In this document: positions 35,891 through 46,333 of the stretch, one piece after another
Numbering within the stretch: the first letter of the stretch is position 1
How the letters are laid out: each line of letters opens with the position of its first letter
Assembly (NCBI GenBank): GCA_029448655.1
Contig: JACCLO010000010.1
Span: forward strand, 2,542,001 to 2,606,000
Origin: Wolfiporia cocos
Lineage: Eukaryota; Basidiomycota; Agaricomycetes; Polyporales; Phaeolaceae
DNA: 64,000 nucleotides
Direction of reading: 5' to 3'
Notes under the pieces: model-generated
The model's database searches: none
The model's input: the letters and a program-made list of their open reading frames with translations, nothing else
Told to the model about the DNA's origin: nothing
Program-made: the position numbers and the translations under genes

Positions 35891-38432
35891 CTACGGCCAC
35901 TGGCTCGCGGAGGCACGCATGGCCACGCCAACACCCGCGAGCATGGCAACGAGCACCGCAACGCTCGGGTACACCCCGGCTGCCTTGCCCCCGCCGCTGC
36001 TCCCCTTGCTCGTGCTCCCCGCGCCAGCGTCCATCCCTCCGTGCCCGTTCGATGTCGCGAGGGCGCTCGGGTCCACCGAGGCCGCGTGCGCGTGGCCCGT
36101 CACCACCGTCGTCGCGAACGTCGCCGTGCTCGTGGGGCTCGACTCGGAGAGCGCGCCGCTCGAGAGGAAGACGAGCGCGAAGCCGGGGGCGGGCACCGTC
36201 ACCGCGCAGGAGTTTGCGGCCTGGTCGCAGGCGACGGTCTGCACGGACATGTTGCCCCGCAGCCGGCCGTCAGACTCGAAGCGTCCGCCGAATGTCTATA
36301 TGAACAGAGGTTAGTAATCACATTTCCTCGGCCCGACGAATATTGCGCACTTGGCCTGCCCATGTCACGTTGGTCTTCTCGCCCACAGACGGGGCGAGGA
36401 GGTACCTACGCCACAGTGTCAGCCAGATTGCTACATGGGCTATGTGAGGTGTTCTACGCGTACTTCACATACACCTGCTGCGGCACGCCGCCGTCCACGG
36501 ATATGTTCGCCGTGTAGTCGTTCACACCCGACGGGTCGGTCAGGTAGTTGATCAGCGCAACGCGGGCCAGCGTGCCACCCTCGTATACCGCATACGCGGG
36601 CGTATAGTCGTTGTCACCGTTCGCGGCAAGGTCGACGAGCTGCGAGTTGTTCGACGGGCCGAGTGTCTCCGCGACGGCGAGGACGGAGTAGAAGATCGGG
36701 TTGATCGACCATTGGTGGTAGGAGGACTGGTTCGTTGGTGGCGCTATTGTTTTGCCTTATCTTAGGTCCGCAACCCGCAATGTCGTGAAGACTACTCACG
36801 AGTGAACGGCTATCACAACAACGATAAGTTGACAAAGTCGAGGCTACTGTGCGGACACTCACATTATAGTACACATCCTGCCCGCCGACGTGCAGCAGTG
36901 CATGTGCGAACCCGCCGACGCCCATCTGCAGCGCATAGTCCACCGCCCACAGCGCGGCACCGAAGCTGTCGCTCAGCCCCGGAAACCCGCCACACGACGC
37001 TGTGTTCGTCTCGAACATTATGAACGGCTTGCCCGCTGCGCGCGCGATCGCGCTCGAGTTTAGGTACGGCTGCACGATCCCCCGCCCGGACGCGTGCGTG
37101 AGATAATTGGCGAACTCGGTCTGTGGATCCTTCGGTGCGCCGAAGCCGGCGTAAAGCGCCGCGCAGTTATCGTCCGGGTAGCTGTGCAGGGATCAGCAAA
37201 TGCGGGACGTCCATGTCTGAGGAAATGGACCGACTGCTCAACGGTGAGAATGGACAGGCTGTTGGTGTATGCTGGGATGAAGCCAGTGTTCCACACGTCT
37301 GGGGACCGCGGTCAGAGGAGGGTTTCGCATATGGCTGAATGTATACCCTCTGGCGTCCAGTCACCCGTTGCCACGCTGGGCGCGATCAGGTTGTTGAGTA
37401 CCGAGATGTTGGGGTCCGCCTGCATCGCCGCAACGACAAGTCCGAATTCGCCAAAGTAGTCGTACGGTCCGTATGTTGGCTGTCGGTGGTCATGGCTGGA
37501 TGTTAGACGGGGTTGACGTTAGTGTCAACTGGTCACACAATGAGGAGGATAGAACACATTACCGCGCATAAAGATCAGGCTCATTGCCGACCTGCAGCCC
37601 GAGGAGGTTATCCCCCAGGATCCGCTCCCCATACTCCGCGATCGCGAGCCGGAGATGAGATGTATCGTTGAGTGGGATGCCCAGATACCACTTTGTGTTG
37701 ACGAGCGCAGAGATGTTCGCCATCATGTAGAGGATGTCTGGGGTGTACAGCAGGGTGGGCGTATCGGTCTGCGGAGCACACGACAAATCATATCAACGAT
37801 ATATATTCTGAGAGCAGACGAAAAACTAGCATACAGGGGTCTCTCCTGGGACCTGTTCTTTGGCGATTATCTTGTAATCAGATAGCTCCGGAACGAGTGT
37901 GGCATATTCCTGAGTGTTGCCCCCAACGCGCACATGCACACGTCCTGCTCGTTCGGTGACCAGCGCCATTAGGTTGAGAAAAGGCACCTGTAACAATGAG
38001 CTGTGTGATACATAATTAGCTACACATTGTATAATCAAATTGTGATGATACCTGTTGCGTCCAACTGTACATGTTCCCCAAATCAGCATACAGTAGGCAC
38101 ACTCAAACATCACAGCACGCACGAACTTGGTCCGCGACGGACATCTCTACTGAGAATCCAATGAATGCGCCAGAGAGGGGAATAGATAAGCCCTGAACAT
38201 CGCTCGCATTGTTCGACAGCTGTATCCCAAATTGGTTTGGCGGCAACGGGCTGGGCATAGGAGGTGGGCTCAGAACAGTGGGGTCATAGGCAGCCAGGCC
38301 TGTGTAGGTAGACCCTAGAGCGCTGCTCGTCGCAGACGTGCTGGCCGCTGCGAAGGGCACCTGGCTGTAGACGGTGACCGCGCCTGCGATGGTCGCCGAG
38401 AATATAGCATTGAGAAGGAAAAATAAAACCAT
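35891..38432 (-). CDS. GH79 family glycoside hydrolase (beta-glucuronidase/heparanase-like)
   Basis: Secreted (beta/alpha)8 glycosidase, likely a beta-glucuronidase acting on arabinogalactan or other glucuronate-bearing glycans. ATG at 38432 begins a signal peptide (MVLFFLLNAIFSATIAGAV). The next parts read NQFGIQLSNNAS, FIGFSVEMSVADQV, then RVHVRVGGNTQEYATL. The acid/base motif is GLQVGNEPDLYA, and the probable nucleophile lies in KPFIMFETNTASCGGFPGL. Distal exons carry the C-terminal beta domain (YAVYEGGTLARVALINYL, DYTANISVDGG). The end has a Ser/Gly linker and a hydrophobic segment (YPSVAVLVAMLAGVGVAM), suggesting GPI or membrane attachment, and stops at 35891. About eight introns. The precise substrate cannot be told from sequence. 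An alternative start upstream of 38432 would be non-ATG, so it was rejected. Confidence 0.85.
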
Positions 38433-39471
38433 CGTCGTGCCCTGCGACGGAGGTGAAAGCAAGGATCGTCAGTTATGTTCTGTGTCAACTGAACATGTCC
38501 CATAGACCCAGCATTGAATGTCACACTTCACATGCTGTTAGAAAAGAGCCGTCACTTTCCAATTTCGTGGCCGATCATCTCTTGTGATCGAATATCCACC
38601 TGTGGCACGGGTGTGGCACCGGCGCCTTTGTTCGCAGAACTATTGACAAGCCATGTTTACAATACTCCTATAAGCTTCAGCGGGCTCTGGTGTCAACTGC
38701 CAGCGCAGTCCAGCAGTGGGGACGTGCTCACTGCACTGCACACTCTCCGTTGGGTCTCCCTATTCAGGGACACGGGAAGGTTGGAGATGCCAGACGGACA
38801 TCAGTAATGGTCTGCAGCATCGTAATTTGCAACTAAGGTAACTAACGATTCGCTCTGCAGTTGCTCAACGGTGCACGGCATCCTCTAGAGGAAGAGTACG
38901 TATGTTATACTCCGCTTCTATCTCCGATTTGACCCATGAAGGGTAACTAAAAAGACTCCCGCACGGAGCAGCTGCAATGAGCAGTGCCGGAGAGAGCCGG
39001 GTAAAAATATGGAGAAAGCGTTGTAGTCGGCGTGCAGTTCCCCTTGAGGACATGGCGTTGCGAGCTGACAGAGTATGTGCTAAGATCACCGCATGATAAA
39101 CTCGGCACAGAGGGCGACAGGACGCACCAAAGTCTCTGTCCACTTGGTAATCAGAACTCAAATCGCAACAACTTCGCCTATCCTGAAGTCTACATGTGCT
39201 GCAAGGTAACTCGTGAGCCAAATTTGGTTTCCTCACCTAGGTCATATCTTCCTCTGAACAACTATATAGGGGTGATGTTGTATTCGCCAGAAGGCGCGCG
39301 GTATAGCGCGCGCTTGTGTGCGTTCATACTGTGCTCCGCCTACACCGGCAACCCCAGCGCCTCAGCGCTTCAGCCTTCACCCTTGCTTCCTAGCCTCGGA
39401 CCGAAGGAACCCAGGGTGCGGACTAATCCTCCTTCTAGTGCGGCATCGCCAAGGGTACGCCGACGCAGATA
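38433..39471. other. Intergenic region between divergent genes
   Basis: Contains the GH79 promoter on the left and, on the right, a TATATA element at 39263-39268 about 200 bases before the PAH-domain gene. No further coding frame is supported. Confidence 0.45.
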
Positions 39472-40346
39472 ATGGCGCAGGGTGGCGTGCCGAGCGATGG
39501 AGATGCTCAAATGCTTGGGTCCGTCCCCGGATCCCCAGACTCAAACGGGCCGTTGCATATTACCGACGCGCTCAGCTACCTCGATTTAATCAAGATGGAG
39601 TTCAGGGAGCAGCCGAACCTTTACAACCGCTTTTTGGTCATCATGAAGGCCTTCAAGGACCAGGTGTGAGTGTTTCCTTTTGCTGACCGTCCGCACCTTT
39701 TGCACGGGTGCGCTGCTCTCGGGTGCGCGAGCAGCGTGCTTTAGGTGTCTCGAGATCCCACCAGCGTACAATTGTGTGGTGGGAGAGGGGATTGACACGC
39801 GTACTGGGGAGATGCATGACGTGTGCGGCAGGCTGACCCTACCACAGAATCGATCCGCCGGGCGTGATTGACCGCGTCTGCAAGCTCTTCCGCGAGACCC
39901 CGCACCTCATACAAGGCTTCAACACATTCCTGCCGTCCGGATACTGCATCGAGCTCTCGGCGGACCCGCGCAACGCCGATGCAATAACAGTGACGACACC
40001 CTCGGGCACTGTGACACAGAACATATCCACGTACGGGGCAACGGTATGCATCACCCGTGAGCTGGGGATCACAACCCCCGCGCTCATGGTGCATTTCCCC
40101 CAGCAGCCGCCGTTTATGATTAGTCGGCCGGGAGCTTCGCGGGAAGTGGAAGCGCAGCAGCAGCTAGATGCGGATTTCACAATGGGCGACAATGATGTCG
40201 GCGGTGGCGATCAAGGTGAATCAACCACCGATTGTGATTATGTTTGTTGTCGCTTACGGGTTATAGTTCGGCAACATAAACCATTACAACCTCCGCCAGC
40301 GAACACAGATGGAAGTGTTCATCCACGCTTGCAGGTTTGTGCTTGA
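39472..40346 (+). CDS. SIN3-like protein with a single PAH domain
   Basis: Resembles the first paired-amphipathic-helix domain of the SIN3 histone-deacetylase corepressor. Exons 39472-39665, 39848-40215 and 40267-40346 join in frame to give about 213 residues. The PAH fold reads across intron 1: [33 protein letters not shown], then [16 protein letters not shown] and [15 protein letters not shown] short linker and a basic tail follow, and the protein ends where full-length SIN3 would go on to PAH2, PAH3 and the HDAC-interacting domain. The second intron (51 bases) is a multiple of three without stops, so retention keeps the same end. It is either a specialised small PAH protein, a class known to be expanded in some agaricomycetes, or a truncated copy. 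Predicted nuclear. Confidence 0.75.
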
Positions 40347-40477
40347 TATATCAAATTCTTCTTTTCTTGGGCTATGATTCAGATCATACCATTCTTACAA
40401 CGACGATAGGGGCATGAAGAGGGCTCTGCTCATGCGAGGTTGATCGCTTTAGCCATCCACCTATTTCCGGCTTTTCC

Positions 40478-41976
40478 ATGGACAGATGCAGGATTAGTGC
40501 GTCTCACAATGATTCGAGAGGTATGAGACTCATATTCTATGCAGGATTGGCCGTTCGAACTCGGAGATGCGACGCAGCTGTTCCGGGGAAACGCTTTCCT
40601 CCCGAAAGCAGGTTGAGCAACTCACAGCACAGCCTGAGACTCATGCGATTTCTATTATCGAGCTATTGGGATCAGGTCGGTATTCCATGTCTTACATCGG
40701 CGAGATCGAGCGCTCGACTCGTTTCCAAATTATCGCAGGTGGTAAACCGACCCGGAAGCTCAATAGTTGGCGATAGGCTAAGGCGCACTATCTTACGTAC
40801 CCTCAAGCACCTATGCGAGAAGCATGGACAGCTTCCCCACTCATACTTCCTCCCTGCAAAGTCTGTCACAAGGAATGACCAACATGCCGTTGATAGTGGT
40901 GGATATGGGCTTGTATTTAAGGGTCGCTATGTGTCGTAAAGAGGGACCTTCGACGTTGCGATAAAACAGTTCATTCGCGTCAATTCTTCCATAAGGTCAA
41001 ACAAATGCCTAAGGTCAGTATTAGACTTCGCAACGTTATCTGTTTAGGTTGCATAGTACACAGGATATCTGCAAAGAAGTCATTGTTTGGAGAAGCCTAA
41101 ACCATCCAAACATTGGTAGATGCATCGGACTATGGAAGATACCGAGTCGTCGATATCCGTGATCAGCGAATGGTTGCCGAAGAAACATATAAAATGTTAC
41201 CTCGAAGAACCTCCTTCTGCAGATCGTGTACAATTGGTGCGCTCCATCATACATTATTACATGAGACTGATTCCGGCTTACAATGCACATCAGCTGTTAG
41301 GTATTGCCGATGGATTGGCATACCTGCATCGTAATGCGGTCGTGCACGGTGACATGAAACCTGTGAGCGTCTCTCACAGAATGCGGCGCCCCTACGTAGA
41401 TAAGCAGTATTGAATATTGAACAGGAAAACATTGTGGTCGACTCGGCCGACCTACCCTGTCTGATCGATTTCGGCTTAGCGACTGTTGTTCATGACAACA
41501 ACTCAGTGAACCACATAACCACGACATCAAATCATACAGGAACCGTGCGGTATATGGCACCAGAGTTATTTGAACCCGAGCAATTTGGGGCATCCTCATC
41601 CCGACCAAGTTATTCCAGTGACGTGTATGCGCTAGCATTGATAATGTGGGAGGTAAATAGAGTTAGCTCGCATTATTCTTTGGGCGCGGTTGAGCAACTG
41701 AATCTGTAGATTCTGAGTAGCCAAGTTCCATACAACGGTCGTACAAAATTGGCGATCATGTGGGCCGTCATTAACAACGAGCGGCCGCCGCGGCCCGAAA
41801 GCACCCACAACTCGGGGATGTCAGATGCATTCTGGGTTTTGATAGAAAAATGTTGGTCGCAGAAATGGAGAACTCGACTTCGCATGCCTACAGTCGTTGC
41901 AAGGTTGCGCGCCGCCGCCAAGCCAGAGTACGGAGTGTCACGATCGGCAAGCGGTCGCGCCCAGCCTCGACATTGA
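40478..41976 (+). pseudogene. Protein kinase-like pseudogene (fungal TKL type)
   Basis: A degraded serine/threonine (TKL-type) kinase. N-lobe: RTILRTLKHLCEKHGQLPHS, then the glycine loop (HAVDSGGYGLVFKGRYVS). A TAA at 40937-40939 interrupts the same frame just before GTFDVAIKQF, which holds the ATP-binding lysine. The next part (KVKQMPK to DICKEVIVWRSLNHPNI) needs a shift to another frame, and a further shift is needed between GLWKIPS and SVISEWLPKKHIKCYLEE. Downstream, introns are normal and motifs intact: GIADGLAYLHRNAVVHGDMK (HGD in place of HRD), LIDFGLATVV (DFG), GTVRYMAPELFE (APE), and a C-lobe ending near 41976. With one stop and at least two frameshifts it is probably dead, although the catalytic motifs look recent. 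A second copy of its tail lies at 45.4 kb. Confidence 0.7.
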
Positions 41977-42350
41977 CCCCGTACCTTGGGCGGCACTTAA
42001 TGCCAATGCTCAACGTTTATATCATGACTCTGTGACTCAAATCTCTGCACCTAACTAATAGTCTGTACATAGTTACCGTAGATACACGAAACGGTACTTA
42101 GCCAGCGTCAGGACATTCAAATGAATAAGAGTCTTTCGCCCAAGCTCTCCAATCCGTCATAACACACGCCGCGTCGCGTCCTTGCCGTCGTCGTGAGTTC
42201 TCGCGCATCCGCTCGCCCTCAATTTTCGTCACGGAGAGCGCGCGGCATAACAAGAACTACCGTAATACAGTGCGGATGACAGACATCTATATAGAGCAGA
42301 TGTTAACATCGAATTTGATCGAGATTCTAAGTGCATGTTGTGTATTTCAT
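41765..42350 (+). repeat. Kinase-tail duplication, copy A
   Basis: The C-lobe end of the kinase (about 41765-41934) and a second block (42232-42345) are closely similar to 45380-45660. In this copy the two blocks are separated by about 295 bases (41935-42231) that copy B lacks. Matching pieces include ACAGTGCGGATGAC and the stretch TGTTAACATCGAA in both. The relation is direct (same strand), 3.6 kb apart. Confidence 0.75.
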
Positions 42351-42490
42351 CATATCTTGAGCATTTACGTAGCTTACGCCTCGAATGAATGTTGCAGTAC
42401 ATAGCCATGTCTACAGTGGTGCTTAGCGCTCAGGTCCCAATAGTACTAGCGCCACATTCGTAGTCTCAGCGTCTAAGTACCACATTGGGT

Positions 42491-43138
42491 GAGGGACTTC
42501 AGTGCCGGAGATGCATCTTTAGAGACACGGCAGATGCATCTGGGGCACTCTAAGCAATTTCAACGCCCAAGCGTGCTGCGTAGATGCATCTGAATAAAAT
42601 AAGATGCACCTGTGCAAGAAATACATGCGCAGGGTTCAAACACTTAACCCGGAATCAGCAAAGTCGTAACCTGTACCACTTCACTAAATGGTCTTGGTAT
42701 GCAGTCACATACTTGCCAATATGATCCCATTTAACACCCTTTCATTGCCGTAGCTTTTAATTGTCAAGTCACACCTTAGTGTGATATTTCATGTAGGTAA
42801 TTTGTAACAGCTTCCTCACCTCATTGCAGAGACATAAGGATTGTGGGACGCACCAACAAAGAGATGCATTCTGAGCTCAAGGAACACCTGAGCTTACTGA
42901 CATATGTTAAATTTTATTACGACCCTTATGAAATCAATTACTGACTAAATATTTCTACAAGATCTTCCTTTCCGAAGCCGCTTTAGCTAAATGGTTTGGG
43001 TCGCTGTTTCACAATGATCTCATGGTTGTTAGTTCGATTCCCAGTATATGACGCTTTATTTTGGTACTGACGGGCGCTTATCTCGATGACTTAGAGTGCC
43101 CCAGATGCATCTATGCATATGTGGCACTGAAACTCTTG
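42491..43138. mobile_element. Non-autonomous inverted-repeat (MITE/foldback-like) element
   Basis: Inverted repeats bound a 648-base segment. The outer 9-bp repeats TTCAGTGCC (42498-42506) and GGCACTGAA (43123-43131) sit near the ends, and inner perfect 23-bp repeats lie at 42532-42554 and 43090-43112. A 7-base direct repeat ATTGGGT flanks both sides (42484-42490 and 43139-43145), a candidate target-site duplication. The palindrome AGATGCATCT occurs four times, at 42509, 42532, 42582 and 43103, like subterminal transposase-binding repeats. No transposase frame is inside, so it would depend on an enzyme elsewhere. Each arm also contains a tRNA-like A-box/B-box pair. It lies between a dead kinase gene and the DUF6533 gene. 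Confidence 0.6.
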
Positions 43139-43561
43139 ATTGGGTAGGTGGTTCAGACTCCGGCGTGATAAGCTCAAGACACATTTCTAGGCGGGGTTGC
43201 CCATCCTCATACTGAACACAAGGGCTGTGCGATAACGAAGCACAAGGTATCAGGGATCAGCACATCAGTGCATCACATGCATGGGTCACGGAGCGGTTAA
43301 TGGCGTGAGAGAGAAGGTGGGGCGCTGTGGGTTAAGTTCAAAGAATCCCGACCGTGGCGTGCTAGTCTCCCGGTATGTCGGTCCCAGGACTCGCGCGCAG
43401 CTTTAGATTGACCGGAACGCTTCTGCATAGCTGTCATTTGGAGTGTGATTGATACCAATGATTATGACAGGCGCGCTAAGCCGAGGAGGGACATAAAACT
43501 ATTGCCCAACCAGTACCCATAGGACAGCAGACTCTGCACTTGCATTGAGACACCCGAAGCC
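43139..43561. other. Promoter region of the DUF6533 gene
   Basis: Immediately right of the inverted-repeat element. A CATAAAAC sequence near 43492 could be a weak TATA element. No coding frame seen. Confidence 0.35.
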
Positions 43562-45250
43562 ATGTCCAATATCACAGATGGCATCCCTGTTGTATACCTT
43601 GCTCAAGACGAGTGCGCTCAGCCAGATTTATGGATGGATTCAGTATTACTAAGCTGACTATTAGTTTTGTGGGAAGGTGTTGCGAGGTGGCAGGCATCAG
43701 TGGGTTCTTGCCTGCACTCGACCATGTTATCTAGTTGAACATGTCAATACAGCACTCATCTTATACGAATACATCGTCACTCTCGATCGAGAGATTGGCT
43801 ATGTCTGGAAATACCGCTTCTCTGCTACCACACTTGTTCTCCTCCTCAATAGACTGGCTGTGTTAGCTTTGGTTATCGTGGAGGTAGCCAGACGGGACAA
43901 TACTACCCCTTCTGTGAGAATACTTGACTCGACTTACACATTCACATACACTCGCTGACATTATTTGGCAGGAGTTGTGTTTACTCTGTCACCTGCCCAA
44001 GCGACCGAAACTCACGTCACGCTCTCACTGTAGGTGCAAATCTTCGGCACAAGCGCAGTATGGTCTTGTGGTTCTGTTGAATGCAATTGTAGCAGGTGAG
44101 TACTGCACTCGACACTATACCTTGAGGACTGAGAAGCTTTCAGTATTCTGTGCCCTTCGCATCTTTGGTGTCTCTGGTTTTAATTGGTATTACACAATAT
44201 CAGCTTTATTCATCGGCCTGGTAAATGCTGCTGTACCGATGGTGAGCTCTAGTTGTCTATAATTACGTGATAGATGACGCCGCCGAAGTATTATGCCATT
44301 ACAGTTAATGACGTTGCATTTATCCCTATTGCTATGGGATACCATTCATGCGCGTATCAGATCGCGAACAATGGCAATGGATATTTCATGTGAGTGCAGT
44401 AGTCTCATCTCCAATCCATACTAATGTGGCTGCAGATGTATGCTCATCGTAACAAATGTTCAGGAGCATACTGAATATGTGTCAGCATATATTGTGTCTT
44501 TCGCTTGCGCAATCACTTCAGAGCTGCTTGCGCTCATTGCAACGTCGATACATTCTGCACGTTGGATCAGACATGCTAGACAATCCGGCATGAAGAGCGC
44601 CCTACACACCATACTACTGACAGGAGGTGAGAGACCAATCACACTGTTGTAGTCACCAATAGTATCACAAATGGAACTCTGATCCATACGCTCAATTTCT
44701 TGTGAAGGCGCAATATACTTCCTGTAAGTCGTTGTATACCCGCATATCACGGAGATTCTGCACCTAATTCATTCATTAGAGCCTTTCTCGCTGTGAACGT
44801 TGCGGCGTTCTCAACACAGTTTTGGGTCAGCATAAATAGTACAACTATCGGTGCTAACCTATTCTAAACACTATAAGTAGGGATCGACATTGTTAAATAA
44901 CATCATCAATGAATTCCAGCAGTTGTGAGCACGTGGTGCCAACGTCCTCTAAGTCACCAAGAGTTGACGCACAGTATTTTAGCATGCCTAATATACTCAT
45001 CCCTCGATTTATTTACAACCTACGACAGCTCTCAACAACTCAACACCTTGATACTGGTACTAGTCTGCAAAACTCGGGCGTAACTGAAAGCCATATTCCG
45101 GAAGGTTCACAGGGCGGGACAAGCGTACAATTTGCGTCCAGGATAGTGGGCAACATTTGCGATGTGCCTGATTACAGAGGAACAGAATCCCCAATCACGG
45201 ATATGGAGTACGAGTCGTACAATAACGATACAGTAGTAAGCGTCATTTAG
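43562..45250 (+). CDS. DUF6533 seven-helix membrane protein
   Basis: Fungal integral membrane protein of the DUF6533 family; function unknown. ATG 43562 opens MSNITDGIPVVYLAQDECAQ. An intron at 43643-43700 joins to the signature ALILYEYIVTLDREIGYVWK and YRFSATTLVLLLNRLAVLAL. Further exons: 43972-44095 (YGLVVLLNAIVA), 44144-44241 (VFCALRIFGVSGFNWYYTIS), one from 44289 (YYAITVNDVAFIPIAMGYHS), then YVSAYIVSFACAITSELLAL, and short exons giving AIYFL and AFLAVNVAAFSTQF. The tail carries the family's usual MPNILIPRFIYNLRQL and then a Ser/Thr-rich cytosolic end stopping at 45250. Introns tested up to 44.6 kb agree in phase, so the gene appears intact. Seven hydrophobic segments are readable. Such proteins occur in large expanded families in polypores and relatives. 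Confidence 0.8.
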
Positions 45251-45379
45251 ATTCGTTCCTGCTACATTAGCTTTGATGGACTAACGTTTGAGATCATTAT
45301 GCAGATAGAGGACAACCATCCTAAGATCTCAGAGACTGCATATGTACAGCAATCATTCTCACGTTGTTGATTCGCGAAG

Positions 45380-45665
45380 GTCGTCATGGAGGGAGTGTGG
45401 CCGCTCCGGCTCGAACGCACCCACCACTCGAGAATGTCAGATACCTTGTGAGTTTTGATAGAAGGGTGGTGAGTCCAGGATTGGAGACGTCGACCTAGCA
45501 TGCCCGAAGTCGTTGCAAGATGGCGTGCCGCCGCGGATACAGAGTAGGGAGAGCGCGCGGTATAATGAGCATACCGTAAATACAGTGCGGATGACAAACA
45601 TTTAGATAGAGCAAATGTTAACATCGAACTTGATCGAGGTCCTAAGCACATGTTTATTCCGTACA
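45380..45665 (+). pseudogene. Kinase-tail duplication, copy B (truncated remnant)
   Basis: A second, shorter copy of the kinase C-terminus and its downstream flank, in direct orientation with 41765-42350. Readable pieces are RMSDTL, VLIEGW and MPEVVARWRAAADTE, against GMSDAF, VLIEKCW and MPTVVARLRAAAKPE in copy A. In-frame stops (TGA after DTL, TAG in the RRRP region, TAG after DTE) show it is dead. The rest of the kinase is missing; the space where it would lie is occupied by the intact DUF6533 gene. Confidence 0.7.
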
Positions 45666-46263
45666 AGATCCGACACATATGAAGGTGCAGGCTATCTCCT
45701 CGTGGCTGTGACCTCTGTCGAAGCAGTATTATACGTGCCACACTGTCTTTGATCACAGTGAGACACTATCACTCAATGAGACAAACCACCTACTTATATG
45801 AATTCTGCATCACATTTCCAAATCCATGCCTCGGACTTCTTGCACGTTAAATTGTATGTATTGTAAGAAGCTAACACTAGAATATATAGTGCATATTGTG
45901 GATATTGCATCTCTGACAGACTGAGAATCGTCGGCTGTTATTCAAACATGAAATCCAGTTCGAGAGATCGATCTTCCAGCAGAAATAGTGCAATATACCG
46001 ATAGTGGAGCTAATTGGAATGGTATTCATAAAAGCTTTCAAATGACAATGGAAGCCATCGCATTCGCCGAGATTGTCAAAAAAGAGTATCGGAGGTGATG
46101 CAGAGGCTAGTCTGATGAGTCAGGCGCCGGATGTCACATCACATTTTCCCTGTGTTGGTTCTGCAAGCCTTCATACAACCTGCTTCTACATACAGCCACT
46201 GAGCTTCTATTATGGTCAGATGGGCTAAATCAAGCACCAAAGATGGAACCGGAGGACCCGAAT

Positions 46264-46333
46264 GAGAGCGAGCAAGTCATTCGAGAGCGAGCAAGTCATT
46301 CGAGAGCGAGCAAGTCATTCGAGAGCGCGCAAG
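46264..46333. repeat. Minisatellite, 19-base unit, 3.7 copies
   Basis: Three perfect tandem copies of GAGAGCGAGCAAGTCATTC (46264-46320) followed by a partial copy with one change (46321-46333). No gene is evident across it. Confidence 0.9.

Noticed and set aside
38433..38462. Upstream extension of the GH79 start
   Set aside because: The extended frame has no ATG, and the signal peptide begins properly at 38432.
42975..43055. Functional tRNA gene inside the inverted-repeat element
   Set aside because: A and B boxes are recognisable, but the anticodon and T-arm stems do not pair well; treated as tRNA-derived at most.
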